A stretch of DNA of 51,826 nucleotides from Megasphaera sp. AM44-1BH. Lineage in GTDB: Bacteria > Bacillota > Negativicutes > Veillonellales > Megasphaeraceae. Below the pieces are notes generated by a model. That model was given only the letters and a program-made list of their open reading frames with translations, had not been told where the DNA came from and searched no databases. Position numbers and translations under genes: made by a program. Positions 1 through 8,336 of the stretch are shown here, one piece after another. Each line of letters opens with the position of its first letter. The stretch's first letter is position 1. Location: positions 1 to 51,826 of the forward strand of contig NZ_QSFA01000018.1 of assembly GCF_003467125.1 (NCBI RefSeq), written 5' to 3'.

Positions 1-83
1 GGACTAGGGGTGACCACACCACAAAATCTGGACTAATACCTTTTTATGTTATAGAAAGAAGATTAATCAGAAATTCAGATGAT

Positions 84-117
84 GGAAGGGCCGTTCATCG
101 TAGGTCGTTCGTCGAAG
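84..117 (+). repeat. Dispersed 34-bp repeat, copy 1
   Basis: This 34-base stretch recurs at 39427-39460 in the same orientation with about six mismatches; the core TCGTAGGTCGTTC is identical. One copy is in accessory DNA at the window start and the other just after the BY-kinase gene of the capsule locus. It has no coding potential I can see. It may belong to a genome-wide short repeat family. Confidence 0.5.
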
Positions 118-130
118 ATCGTGTTGTATG

Positions 131-158
131 CGATATAGTTGAACTGTCAACTATATCG
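131..158. promoter_or_regulatory. Perfect 12-bp inverted repeat
   Basis: CGATATAGTTGA is followed by four bases and its exact reverse complement. There is no T-run after it, so it is not an intrinsic terminator. It could be an operator or a structural end of a mobile element. No gene within 100 bases identifies its role. Confidence 0.4.
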
Positions 159-231
159 GTAGAGGGCAGGATTGCGGTGTTTTGGTGGGGAGGAAGAGAG
201 GAGTATTCTTTTGAATCCGGATGTGATATAC

Positions 232-510
232 TCCCATCTTTGACACTTTTAAAATAAAAAAATGCTCGCAAAGTCTGCTGTAATAGGCTTCGTGAGCATT
301 TTTTGTTTGGTTTTCATACGTGCTATATTTTTCTCATTCCTGTTTTATGGTTTTTGAGTTCTTTATGATGGCTCGCATCGTTGCTTTGGTCATGAATTCA
401 TAGTCTGTCCGGAATCTGGCTAATTCATGCAGGTCATCGGTAAGCTGTGCCCGTTTATATGAGGGGACATAACCATTTATGGTAGATAGTTTCGTCACCT
501 TTTTCTGTCA
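232..510 (-). mobile_element. IS1634-like element relic (right end, transposase C-terminus)
   Basis: Read on the minus strand, about 343-500 encodes a transposase C-terminus with motifs GYVPSYKR, LTDDLHE and FRTDYEFMTKATM. These align with GDYIPTYTR, VTDALHE and FRTDYEVLSASQM of the second relic at 10576-10914, a pattern typical of IS4/IS1634-type transposases. Past the stop codon there is a hairpin (AATGCTCGC/GTGAGCATT), then the 17-base end TCCCATCTTTGACACTT at 232-248, shared exactly with the second relic and probably the terminal inverted repeat. The rest of the element is gone, and stops appear upstream of about 500. Confidence 0.65.
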
Positions 511-991
511 ATAAATATAGATCAATTATACTATCTCTCTTTCATGGATACCAGGGTAGAAGACGATACAGGCGGGTTTTGTGGTACTTTTTATCCAGAA
601 AAGATAATATTCTTTTTCGAAAGTACATATCATAAATAATATGTGTTGGCAAGCTAAGCTGTATGCCTAAAACGTACGAATTACCGGTTTGTCCTCTTTG
701 GGAGAATTTCATAGCGAATAGATAAAGTTTAATGTAATAAGTAATATGGACTTTTAACTTATTAATTTTATTAGAATATCCTTTCCTACAATATTGCATA
801 AAAATTAAATGAGCAAAAATGCGTCTTAGTAATAAATAAGCACGGAACGAAACGGTGTAGTAAATAATTCAATGATATATGTGCTTTTACAATGGACAAT
901 TTGCGTAAAATCCGTTTTATGCAAAAATAATAAAAACATGAAAGATTATGAAAAAATATTAGTTTAAAAATTTAAATATATAATAATTCAC
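511..991. other. AT-rich intergenic region, no supported gene
   Basis: This stretch is strongly AT-rich. An 85-codon open frame on the minus strand (542-799) has no recognisable family features or ribosome binding site and is probably chance. I see nothing else in it. Confidence 0.5.
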
Positions 992-1020
992 TTTACAATT
1001 TATTGATATTGACGTATAAT
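992..1020 (+). promoter_or_regulatory. Candidate promoter for the M20 amidohydrolase
   Basis: TTTACA (992-997) and TATAAT (1015-1020) are separated by 17 bases, a good sigma-70 match. A leader of about 240 bases would follow. It contains the perfect 12-base palindrome GTACACGTGTAC (1107-1118), a possible operator. Confidence 0.45.
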
Positions 1021-1263
1021 CAAGTCATGAAGAACGTAATATCATAGAAGCAATGATTTTATATTCTAGCTAGAACGAAAATAAATGAAGATACCGAATG
1101 ATACATGTACACGTGTACGGAATATAATAATATCAATATGATATTATAAAGAATAAAGGGTGAATAATTTAGAATTACGTTCAAAATATGGAATTTATAT
1201 TGCTGTATAGTAATGAAACGGATTGATTATTATTAGTATTATATACGAATGGAGTGAATGAAT

Positions 1264-2442
1264 ATGAAACAAGACAATCTGATGGATTTGTATCGTGATG
1301 ACATTATCCGGCTGCGCAGGGAATTTCATCAGCATCCGGAACTCAGTTTTGAAGAAACGGAGACGACCCGTCGGATAGCGGAAACATTGGACGGATGGGG
1401 TATCCCGTATGAGATCAACCCGGCAAAGAATACCGGTCTTGTTGCGAAGATATCCGGTACGCAGCCTGGTAAAGCCGTAGCCTTGCGGGCCGATATCGAT
1501 GCGCTGCCGGTAGAAGAAAAAACGGGCCTTCCCTTTGCTTCGGATGTACCTGGACGGATGCATGCCTGCGGTCATGATAATCATATTTCCATGCTCCTCG
1601 GTGCGGCCCGGATGCTCATGGATATGCGGGATCAGATACGGGGCGATGTATACCTGGTCTTCCAGCCAGGTGAAGAAACGGGAGAAGGAGCCAATTACAT
1701 GAAGCAGTTTGGCAACTGGTTTTCTGAAATAGGGGCTATTTTTGGCGCTCACATCTGGTCCAGCGTCCCTGCCGGTAAAATCGCTATCCGTACGGGTCCG
1801 TTCATGGCAGCGACGGATAAATTCACCATCCGGATCCATGGAGTCCAGTCTCATGGTTCCCAGCCCTGGTCCGGTGTCGATGCTGTCGTCGTCGGTTCGG
1901 CTATCGTCATGAATCTCCAGTCCATTGTATCCCGCCAGCTCTATGCCATTGATCCCGTCGTCGTGACGGTCGGCAAATTCCAGGGTGGCGACCGCTGGAA
2001 TATCGTGAGCGGCGAAGCCGTACTGGAAGGGACGACACGGTATTTCCGCCGCGAAATCGGGCCGGAACTGAAAGAACGAATGGAACGGATTGTAAAAGAA
2101 ACAGCGAAGGCCTATGGTGCTTCTGCAGAACTGGAGTATCAGTTCCTCATCCTGCCTACCATCAATGACGATGCCTGTACCGATATTGCCCGTCAGGCCG
2201 TGACGGAAGTTCTGGGCGCCGATGCCATCCACGAAAGTGATCTGATCATGGGTGGCGAAGACTTCTCTTTCTACCAGGAAGATAAGCCAGGGTGCTTCCT
2301 CTTCGTCGGCACGTATAATCCGGCTTGTAACGCGACTTATCCGAATCACAGCAATTATTTTACCTCGGATGAATCGGTTCTTGCCGGCGGGTCACGGGTC
2401 TATGCCCAGATGGCCATCGACTGGCTGAAACAGAATAGTTAA
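1264..2442 (+). CDS. M20 family amidohydrolase (N-acyl-amino-acid/hippurate hydrolase type)
   Basis: A zinc/manganese amidohydrolase of peptidase family M20 (M20D/IAL-hippuricase branch), 392 residues, which is full length. These cytosolic enzymes release amino acids from N-acyl or conjugated substrates. Visible metal-site motifs are HACGHDNH near residue 100 and GEETGEGA near 135; the C-terminal half has the conserved GGEDFSFY. The ATG at 1264 is preferred because GGAGTGA (1251-1257) ends six bases before it; the upstream in-frame ATG at 1258 lies directly against the Shine-Dalgarno. The transporter 73 bases downstream on the same strand probably supplies its substrate or exports the product. 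The exact substrate cannot be read from the sequence. Confidence 0.88.
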   Translation: MKQDNLMDLYRDDIIRLRREFHQHPELSFEETETTRRIAETLDGWGIPYEINPAKNTGLVAKISGTQPGKAVALRADIDALPVEEKTGLPFASDVPGRMHACGHDNHISMLLGAARMLMDMRDQIRGDVYLVFQPGEETGEGANYMKQFGNWFSEIGAIFGAHIWSSVPAGKIAIRTGPFMAATDKFTIRIHGVQSHGSQPWSGVDAVVVGSAIVMNLQSIVSRQLYAIDPVVVTVGKFQGGDRWNIVSGEAVLEGTTRYFRREIGPELKERMERIVKETAKAYGASAELEYQFLILPTINDDACTDIARQAVTEVLGADAIHESDLIMGGEDFSFYQEDKPGCFLFVGTYNPACNATYPNHSNYFTSDESVLAGGSRVYAQMAIDWLKQNS

Positions 2443-2515
2443 TACAAAATCATGGATATAAAAGGCTGTCACGGTGGGGATCGTCTGGCAGCTGCATACA
2501 AGAAAGGGTGATTGT

Positions 2516-3712
2516 ATGTATAACTTTGCATTAGCTTTTACTATCTGCGCTATATTCTATATTGCCGGTGAATGGGTAGACAAACTTACTCATGCCTGGG
2601 TACCATCTGTCTTTGTTACGGCTATCTTAATGCTGCTGGGCTACTGGTTTGTCCTGCCGTACAATCTGATTACCGATAGTGTTCTGCTGCCGTTTGGTGC
2701 TACATTGGGCCTGTTTCTGTTGCTGGTCCATATGGGGACCGTGCTCAGCCTGAAACAGCTCATGATGCAATGGCGGACCATTGTTATCTGCCTGGCTGGT
2801 CTGGTCGGGATGTGTACAGCCTGCTGGTTCCTGTGCCCCCTGTTCATGGACCGGACCCTCATGATTACCGGACTTCCGGCTCTGACCGGCGGGATTGTCG
2901 CGGCTACAATCATGCAGCAGGCCGCTGCCAAGGCCGGGCTCGTGACGGCTGCCGTCTTCGCCATTACTATCTATTGTGTACAAGGCTTTGCCGGCTATCC
3001 GCTGACGGCTGTATGCCTTAAAACGTACGGAAAACAACAGCTGAAATTGTTCCGGGCAGGGAAAATCACTATGAGTGAAGCTGATAAACACGCTGTAGAA
3101 AATGCCAATGCCGCCGTAGGCGTCAGTCACGCTAAAACGATTCTGCCACAGCTGCCGGCCCAGTTCGATACGACGGTCGTAAAATTGGGCAAACTGGGCT
3201 TTGTCGCATGGCTGGCGACACTGGCTGGTTCGGCAACGGGAATTTCCGGTGCTATCTGGGCCCTCGTATTTGGTGTTATTTTCTGTACCATCGGGTTCCT
3301 GGACCGCGATGCGTTGAATAAGGCCAATTCCTATGGTATTTGTATGTTTGCACTGATGATGTTCATATTTGATGGCCTGAAAGACTGCACGCAGGAAATG
3401 CTGCTGTCCATCATTGGACCGATGTTTATCCTGATTATCATCGGTGTCGTCGGTATGGCGATCATTGCCTTTATTGCCGCCCGTATTCTTCATATTTCGT
3501 TCTACCTGGCTTTCGCCAATGGCCTTACAGCCCTGTATGGCTTCCCGCCCAATATCATCATTACGGAATCGACCTGTGATTCTCTGGCAACGTCTCCTGA
3601 AGAAAAGGAATTCCTCATGAGCCGTATGTTCCCGTCCATGCTGGTCGGTGGGTTTGTCACTGTTACCATTACGTCGGTCGTATTAGCTGGTACCTTTGCT
3701 TCCTTCTTATAA
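2516..3712 (+). CDS. Polytopic membrane transporter, GltS/ESS-like
   Basis: A protein of 398 residues made almost entirely of hydrophobic helices (about 10-12 segments), with a glycine- and alanine-rich segment near 115-135 (GGIVAATIMQQAAAKAG). A soluble charged loop at about 170-230 divides two helical halves. This arrangement resembles sodium-coupled dicarboxylate/glutamate carriers of the ESS (GltS) type, but the similarity is weak by eye. The ATG at 2516 follows AGAAAGGGTGA. It lies 73 bases behind the M20 amidohydrolase and is likely cotranscribed, which suggests uptake of an acylated or conjugated amino acid, or export of the freed acid. It ends before a strong bidirectional terminator. 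Family assignment is tentative; that it is an integral membrane protein is secure. Confidence 0.6.
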   Translation: MYNFALAFTICAIFYIAGEWVDKLTHAWVPSVFVTAILMLLGYWFVLPYNLITDSVLLPFGATLGLFLLLVHMGTVLSLKQLMMQWRTIVICLAGLVGMCTACWFLCPLFMDRTLMITGLPALTGGIVAATIMQQAAAKAGLVTAAVFAITIYCVQGFAGYPLTAVCLKTYGKQQLKLFRAGKITMSEADKHAVENANAAVGVSHAKTILPQLPAQFDTTVVKLGKLGFVAWLATLAGSATGISGAIWALVFGVIFCTIGFLDRDALNKANSYGICMFALMMFIFDGLKDCTQEMLLSIIGPMFILIIIGVVGMAIIAFIAARILHISFYLAFANGLTALYGFPPNIIITESTCDSLATSPEEKEFLMSRMFPSMLVGGFVTVTITSVVLAGTFASFL

Positions 3713-3748
3713 AAGAATACGTCGTCCCTGACGACTTGTTCATAAAGC

Positions 3749-3818
3749 AAAAAGAGCGGACCTGTCCTATGCATTCCGTCTGCAAGACGGTTACATAGAA
3801 ACGGGTCCGCTCCTTTTT
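3749..3818. terminator. Bidirectional intrinsic terminator
   Basis: The arms AGAGCGGACC and GGTCCGCTC pair around a loop of about 40 bases; a T-run follows on the plus strand and an A-run precedes it. It separates the convergent transporter and TPR-protein genes. Confidence 0.75.
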
Positions 3819-3839
3819 AGTATCTTGATTATAATCTAA

Positions 3840-5414
3840 CTACGGGAAGAAGGGATGAGATGGGTTCTGGCGGTGTCTCGAGGCTTTCCAGTCAGCCCTG
3901 GCAGCGATATGCTGGCCCAGTGACTGCTCGATGGCGGCCTTCAGGATATACCAGCTCTGGGGGATGCTCTGATTGTGGGCTGTCAAAAGGTCGATGCTTT
4001 TGCTGGCACTGGACAGGGCCTGTACCGTATTTCCCAGTTTCCATTGAATCCATGCTTCCTGCTGATAGGTACTGCCAACGAACCGGCAGTACCTGTTTTT
4101 TTCTTCTACAGGCAGGGCGTTACGGGCAGCGCGGCATTCATCCAGGGCTTCGTTGTATGCACCGGCCTGGGTCAGAAGCCGGGCGTAGTCCAGGTGACCC
4201 CGGGCGGGATTTTTATCGCGGGACAGATAGTCCCGGTAATAGGCAAGGCCAGTATCTTTCTGATTCAACGAAATATAATTGCGGCTGATGATGTAACTGA
4301 GTGTCCGGTCTTTTTTCCATTCCGGGTGGGCGTCAACCACTATCTGCATATGATGGACGGCTTTGTCATTCTGGCCCGTCATGTATTCATACATCATAGC
4401 AAGGCTGTTCAGGGGAATATCGCAGGGATTTTTTTCGAGGCCCTGCAGGACGTTGATATACCCTGTCCCGGGATTTCCATCCATCAGATAATAGAGACTG
4501 CGGATGCCATAGGGGATGGGACTGTCCGGTGCATGAACGGTCAGCTGGTCCAGATGATTTTCTGCCCCTGCCGTATCACCATAGTACCAGAAAAGGCTGG
4601 CGAGAGACAAATCCTGCCAGGCTGGTTCAGGGAAGGACTGATTCAGTTCTTTCGGATAGAGGAGTGACAAGAGCAGTGTCTGTGACGCCAGGGGAGAGAA
4701 GGAATCGTCCGACCGGAGCTCCCGGTCACGAGTATGCTGTTCTTTGACGATATCATCGAGCCGTTTCTGCCTTTGGACGGCATCGGGAGGAACCGGCGCT
4801 GTTATCGTGTCGTGAAAGGCCTTCTGCACATCTATTTCAGGCAGGTCTTTGTGCAGCCGGTAGCGTACGTGTCCGTCCGGATCGATTAGTACCAACCGTG
4901 GTGTAGAGCGGGTATACAGGCTGTGTTTTCCCACGATAATGGGGAAGGGGAATGCTTCTTCTTTCAGCCAGTTCTCTACTTTGTCATTCCGGCCGGTCTG
5001 GACGACAAAGAAATTTACCTGGCCCCTGTATGCAGCATAGGTCTTTTTTGCGAGTTCCCCATAAGCTGTATTGGTAGAACTGGCAACGGAAGAGATGATA
5101 AACAGAGCTGCCGGCCTGTTTCCTGCCGTCAGGATAACTGAGCGTCCCGAATTTTTATCCATAAATCCAGTAACGGGAACGGCTGTGCCTGCCGGTGCTT
5201 CGGTGACAGAGCCTTTTGCCGGACTGGCCTGTGCAGACAGATCCGTTTTTTTCTGTTCCGTCAGAGATGAGACATTCCCTGTCTGCATGAGTTTCGGTCC
5301 GGACAGTGTTGCCGGGGGTGTCGCCACGACCGGTACATCTGTGGCTCCGGCGGTATATCCCGTCAGGGAAAGCCCGGTCATGATCAGCATGATGTGTCGC
5401 TGCCATCGGTTCAT
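3840..5414 (-). CDS. Exported redoxin-fold plus TPR protein
   Basis: A protein of 524 residues. The N-terminus (RHIMLIMTGLSLTGYTAGA) is a signal peptide, so the protein is probably periplasmic. Residues about 80-210 resemble a TlpA/AhpC-type thioredoxin fold: a hydrophobic strand, a long helix, then TPRLVLIDPDGHVRYR, where thioredoxins carry the cis-proline and last strands. No CxxC motif is present at the expected site, so disulfide exchange by the classical mechanism is unlikely. Residues about 265-500 form tetratricopeptide-like helical pairs. AGGAGGT precedes the ATG. The gene stands alone between a terminator and the decayed M18 copy. I infer a scaffold or stress-related periplasmic role; no precise function can be named. 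Confidence 0.7.
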   Translation of the reverse strand: MNRWQRHIMLIMTGLSLTGYTAGATDVPVVATPPATLSGPKLMQTGNVSSLTEQKKTDLSAQASPAKGSVTEAPAGTAVPVTGFMDKNSGRSVILTAGNRPAALFIISSVASSTNTAYGELAKKTYAAYRGQVNFFVVQTGRNDKVENWLKEEAFPFPIIVGKHSLYTRSTPRLVLIDPDGHVRYRLHKDLPEIDVQKAFHDTITAPVPPDAVQRQKRLDDIVKEQHTRDRELRSDDSFSPLASQTLLLSLLYPKELNQSFPEPAWQDLSLASLFWYYGDTAGAENHLDQLTVHAPDSPIPYGIRSLYYLMDGNPGTGYINVLQGLEKNPCDIPLNSLAMMYEYMTGQNDKAVHHMQIVVDAHPEWKKDRTLSYIISRNYISLNQKDTGLAYYRDYLSRDKNPARGHLDYARLLTQAGAYNEALDECRAARNALPVEEKNRYCRFVGSTYQQEAWIQWKLGNTVQALSSASKSIDLLTAHNQSIPQSWYILKAAIEQSLGQHIAARADWKASRHRQNPSHPFFP

Positions 5415-5495
5415 GATTTGATACCTCCTGTCTGAAAAAGAATAGGTTAATTCTATTTTCGCATACTCCTGCCCAAAGCGTCAAATAATTAAGAA

Positions 5496-5542
5496 AAATG
5501 GCTTGCACCATAGTGGTTCTGCTATCATGGTGCAAGCCATTT
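5496..5542 (-). terminator. Intrinsic terminator (M18 relic copy)
   Basis: A perfect 16-base inverted repeat, AAATGGCTTGCACCAT with its complement, followed on the minus strand by a T-run. It is the duplicated terminator of the M18 aminopeptidase gene; the intact copy has the same structure at 11411-11457. Confidence 0.8.
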
Positions 5543-5886
5543 CGTTTATGGGAGTTACCGGCTGAAAAACACGGTCATCAGCCGTTGAAGTGCTTCCTGA
5601 TCCGATGCTCCCATGGTTTCCCGGGCAGAGTGCATTGCCAGGAGTGGCAGCCCTACGTCCATGGTGCGCATGGGCATGTTGGCGGACAGGAGGGAACCCA
5701 GTGTGGAGCCTCCCCGCATGTCCGAGCGGTTCAGGAAAAATTGATAGGGGATGTCATGGCTTTCGCAGAGACTGCGGGCGATGGCAATCGCTTCGGCGTC
5801 ACCGGCATAGGTCTGGCTGCAGGCTGTTTTCAGAACCAGACCTCCGTTGAGGACAGGAATGTTGGTGGGGTCGTTCTTGCCGGGAT
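5498..5886. repeat. 389-bp direct repeat, left copy
   Basis: This segment matches 11413-11801 over all 389 bases; I see only two differences (T/C near 5503 and G/A near 5857). It consists of the terminator and last 110 or so codons of the M18 aminopeptidase gene. Similarity stops abruptly after GCCGGGAT. The two copies flank about 5.5 kb of accessory DNA. Confidence 0.93.
5555..5886 (-). pseudogene. M18 aminopeptidase 3' fragment (duplicate)
   Basis: It encodes the C-terminal ~110 residues of the aspartyl aminopeptidase family, including SDMRGGSTLG and MPMRTMDVGLPLLAMHS, in the same orientation as the intact gene at 11470-12753. The 5' three quarters of the gene are missing and foreign AT-rich DNA follows directly. 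It has no start or promoter and should be inert except as a site for homologous recombination with the intact copy. Confidence 0.9.
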
Positions 5887-6160
5887 TGAGATTTCACCTG
5901 TTTAAGAGATTTAATAACTGTTATATTTTGTTATTAAATTCTCTGTAAACCCTTGAAAACACTGGATTTGTAGCAGGTGAACTTTCCCTTATTGTTTCCC
6001 TTGTGTTATATCATCCCTTCAGTGTTTATGAACTCTGATAAGGGCAAATACAAGGGCAAGAAAAATCTATAAAACAGTATAACACAAAATAAAACTGACA
6101 TGGTGAACTGATTGAAATGCTTCTGATTTTTGTAATTGATGATTGATAAGGAGATAAGAT
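5887..6160. other. Island edge with nested inverted repeats
   Basis: No gene is supported here. The stretch has TTCACCTG (about 5893) and its complement CAGGTGAA (about 5974) around a hairpin built from TTTAATAAC and GTTATTAAA. Several AAGGGCAA-type short repeats lie near 5990-6055. This could be the remains of an integrative-element end, where integrase arm sites are often repeated, but no integrase gene is present. Confidence 0.35.
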
Positions 6161-6163
6161 ACG

Positions 6164-6399
6164 ATGAGAACAATATTTGCAGAATACAATCCACAGTGTA
6201 ACAGTATTGATGTTTATACCAATGCAGGCTATATGCTTCGCATTGACTGTTGGGAAGTAGAAAAGAATTTAAAGACTACACCTGGATCAGAATGTGCTTT
6301 GACATCTCTTGCAATTGATGAACCATTAGAATATGCAAGTTATATTTTGATGGAAATTTGCAGATGTGGGTAGATGCAGAAGATTCCTTAGCATTATAA
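6164..6399 (+). pseudogene. DUF6061-like small protein, frameshifted
   Basis: The open frame runs 69 codons from ATG 6164 after AAGGAG, but the family-like sequence jumps frame near 6345. Frame one has EPLEYASYI; the -1 frame then continues DGNLQMWVDAEDSLAL to a TAA at 6397-6399. Joined, this gives a protein of about 78 residues resembling small DUF6061-type proteins common on clostridial mobile elements (family recalled from memory). One missing base at the junction explains the break. Base composition matches the neighbouring accessory genes, not the host genes. Function unknown. Confidence 0.55.
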
Positions 6400-6493
6400 T
6401 TATGTTAAAACTGGCGGTTATGATTATATATCTTATCATAACCGTATAAAACAATACATATTAGATAAATAAGAATTACTCTCATTATCTAAT

Positions 6494-7072
6494 TTATACT
6501 CGGTCATTTTCATCTATTTTTCGGATTACCTTGCATGGATTACCGGCTGCAATAACACCTGCTGGAACGCTTTTTGTCACAACACTACCAGCCCCAATAA
6601 TTGATCCTTCACCTATTGTTACCCCTGCTAACACTTTTACATCTGCACCAAACCATACTTTATTTTCAATATGAACAGGTTTGCAAATACAGATTCCTTT
6701 TGCCCGTTCATCCGGAACAATTGCATGATTTACAGTATAAATACCTGCATTTGGTCCAATTCTCACATCATCTCCAATAATGACTTCTGCATTATCCATG
6801 ATGATACTGTTAAAGTTGATGAATACATTATTGCCTATCGTTATGTTATGACCATACTCGCAGTGGAAATTAGGCATAATTCTTACATTTTCACCTACAT
6901 GTTTTAATAACTGCGATAGCAACAGTGACAACTTTTCTGTATCGTCATAGGAAGTTCTGTTGTATTCGTCAGACAGCTTTGCTGCTTCATAATACATTTT
7001 GGTCATTGCTTCATCAAATATATGTGGTAAACCAAGTTGTGATTTTTCATATTCTGTCATTATCTTCATCAT
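6494..7072 (-). CDS. Sugar O-acetyltransferase, maltose/galactoside type
   Basis: A left-handed beta-helix (hexapeptide-repeat) acetyltransferase of 192 residues, the usual length for the LacA/Maa family, which moves acetyl groups from acetyl-CoA to sugars in the cytoplasm. The N-terminal helical Mac domain occupies residues 1-55, followed by hexapeptide turns such as ITIGNNVFI, VIIGDDVRIGPNAGI and VTIGEGSIIGAGSVV. The catalytic histidine lies in YTVNHAI near residue 120. An in-frame ATG lies three codons after the first (MMKIM), so the start could be a few residues shorter. It belongs to the AT-rich block with a second family member at 7618-8190, and the two share clear but distant sequence. 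Confidence 0.85.
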   Translation of the reverse strand: MMKIMTEYEKSQLGLPHIFDEAMTKMYYEAAKLSDEYNRTSYDDTEKLSLLLSQLLKHVGENVRIMPNFHCEYGHNITIGNNVFINFNSIIMDNAEVIIGDDVRIGPNAGIYTVNHAIVPDERAKGICICKPVHIENKVWFGADVKVLAGVTIGEGSIIGAGSVVTKSVPAGVIAAGNPCKVIRKIDENDRV

Positions 7073-7095
7073 TTTCTTTATTAGCTTTTAACATT

Positions 7096-7590
7096 TCATT
7101 CTTCGATTATGTATTCTGCAGTGACATTAGACAGCATATTTTTGTTCTGATTTGTTTCTTCTGTGTATACAACTTCTACATCCAACAATGAATTTTCGGA
7201 AGCTCCCATATCAACATTTCCCTGGTAATGTACTATACTCGACCAGTATGAGGTTCCCTCGATATGAAAAGTATATGTTCCATTAGCAACTTCATTTCCA
7301 TATACTGGTTAGATGCCTGCGTATTTGAATGTGCAAAATCCATACTAATTTTCAATTTTCCATTTACAGAAGTATCTTCTTGCTGTGACTCAGTCTCAGT
7401 TTTCGCTGTTGGCATATCTTGCGTACTATCTGTGGTTACAATATCTTCGGTGATATCATCTGTCTCTTTTACTACATTTTGACGTTTACTGATTCCATTT
7501 ATGGGCAGATTTATGATTCTTTAAGCCTCTATCACTCACAATTATAAGCAACACAATTATTATTGATATTGCAGCAGTTCTTTTCTTCAT
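7096..7590 (-). pseudogene. Decayed small exported protein
   Basis: No intact frame covers this stretch, but conceptual joining gives one protein. The start MKKRTAAISIIIVLLIIV is a membrane anchor or signal peptide. After a frame change near 7505 a polar linker follows (TDDITEDIVTTDSTQD, then TETESQQEDTSVNGKL). A second frame change near 7290 leads to a beta-rich end with NGTYTFHIEGTSYWS and VEVVYTEE, terminating at TGA 7096-7098. It sits between the two acetyltransferase genes on the same strand. I do not recognise the family. Two frameshifts point to decay rather than sequencing error. Confidence 0.6.
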
Positions 7591-7617
7591 AGCGATACAC
7601 TTCCGAATCTGTCCTTC

Positions 7618-8190
7618 TTATAAGATATCGTTCTCAATATCCTTAATTTTCTTTGCTGGCACACCACCGATCACACAGTTGTCAGGGACATCTTTGGTAA
7701 CAACAGCACCGGCTGCAATGACTACATTATTACCGATGGTTACTCCCGGCAGAATAGTTACATTTCCACCAATCCAGACATCATTACCAATCGTAACCGG
7801 TTTTCCAATGCCAAGATGTTCTCTGCGACCTTTCGGAGTTATCGGATGATTGACTGTGGTAATCATCGTATTTGGTCCAATCATCACATAATCGCCTATA
7901 TGAACCGGCATAATATCAAGAATTGTCACATTGTAGTTTGCCAGAAACTGGTCTCCGACATGGATATTTTTCCCGCTATCACACATAAATCCGGGACATA
8001 AGCACACATCCCGTCCTACGGAGCCAAAGTATTTTCCAATCAATACTGCCTGTTCTTCCTCTGTGGCATCCGCATCCTGCATCCGGCGAAGCTCCCTACA
8101 AAATTTGATCGCATTCAATTTTCTTCCTTTTACACTGGCATCCCAAAAATCATAATAAAGTCCTGCATCTAATTTTTCTTCCTCTGTCAT
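7618..8190 (-). CDS. Sugar O-acetyltransferase, maltose type
   Basis: A second hexapeptide-repeat acetyltransferase, 190 residues. The N-terminal Mac domain (EEKLDAGLYYDFWD to about residue 55) is followed by repeats including IHVGDQFLAN, VHIGDYVMIGPNTMI, VTIGNDVWIGGNVTI and VTIGNNVVIAAGAVV. The catalytic histidine is in TTVNHPI near residue 115, and the C-terminal GGVPAKKI is typical. It is transcribed divergently from the AraC regulator. The shared upstream region carries TAGTGACGGT (minus strand, 8245-8254), also seen before the alcohol dehydrogenase, so the regulator may control both. The acceptor sugar is unknown. Confidence 0.88.
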   Translation of the reverse strand: MTEEEKLDAGLYYDFWDASVKGRKLNAIKFCRELRRMQDADATEEEQAVLIGKYFGSVGRDVCLCPGFMCDSGKNIHVGDQFLANYNVTILDIMPVHIGDYVMIGPNTMITTVNHPITPKGRREHLGIGKPVTIGNDVWIGGNVTILPGVTIGNNVVIAAGAVVTKDVPDNCVIGGVPAKKIKDIENDIL

Positions 8191-8244
8191 GATAAGCCTC
8201 CTGATTTTATCGTTTTGTCTTCTATTCTATAAATAATCTAAGTA

Positions 8245-8254
8245 ACCGTCACTA
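8245..8254 (-). promoter_or_regulatory. Candidate AraC-type operator upstream of acetyltransferase
   Basis: On the minus strand it reads TAGTGACGGTTA. The related TAGTGACCGTCA stands before the alcohol dehydrogenase at 9329-9340. Both sites are followed within 20 bases by ATTAT, a possible -10 region. They flank the AraC regulator gene, so they may be its binding sites; this is inference from two copies. Confidence 0.4.
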
Positions 8255-8336
8255 CTTTATCTTAATAATGTTAGTGGTGTTTTCTAATATTTAGTTGTAT
8301 AATTCAATAATATGAACTGTTCAAAGGAGTATGTCT

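Noticed and set aside
542..799. An 85-codon frame on the minus strand in AT-rich DNA
   Set aside because: No ribosome site, no recognisable domain and unusual composition; a chance frame near an IS relic.
1195..2349. A 384-codon open frame on the minus strand opposite the M20 gene
   Set aside because: It mirrors a clear amidohydrolase, has no family features and no ribosome site; it is an artefact of codon bias in a GC-richer gene. Similar long antisense frames at 2627-3493, 15710-16708, 24346-25569, 28276-29304 and 30944-31804 were rejected for the same reason.
5887..6060. An integrase attachment site at the left island edge
   Set aside because: Nested repeats resemble integrase arm sites, but there is no integrase gene or tRNA target and the repeats flanking the block are explained by M18 duplication; kept only as an uncertain note.
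6006..6194. A 62-codon hydrophobic frame on the minus strand
   Set aside because: It overlaps the ribosome site and start of the DUF6061-like gene and is explained by AT-rich bias giving Leu/Ile/Phe codons.
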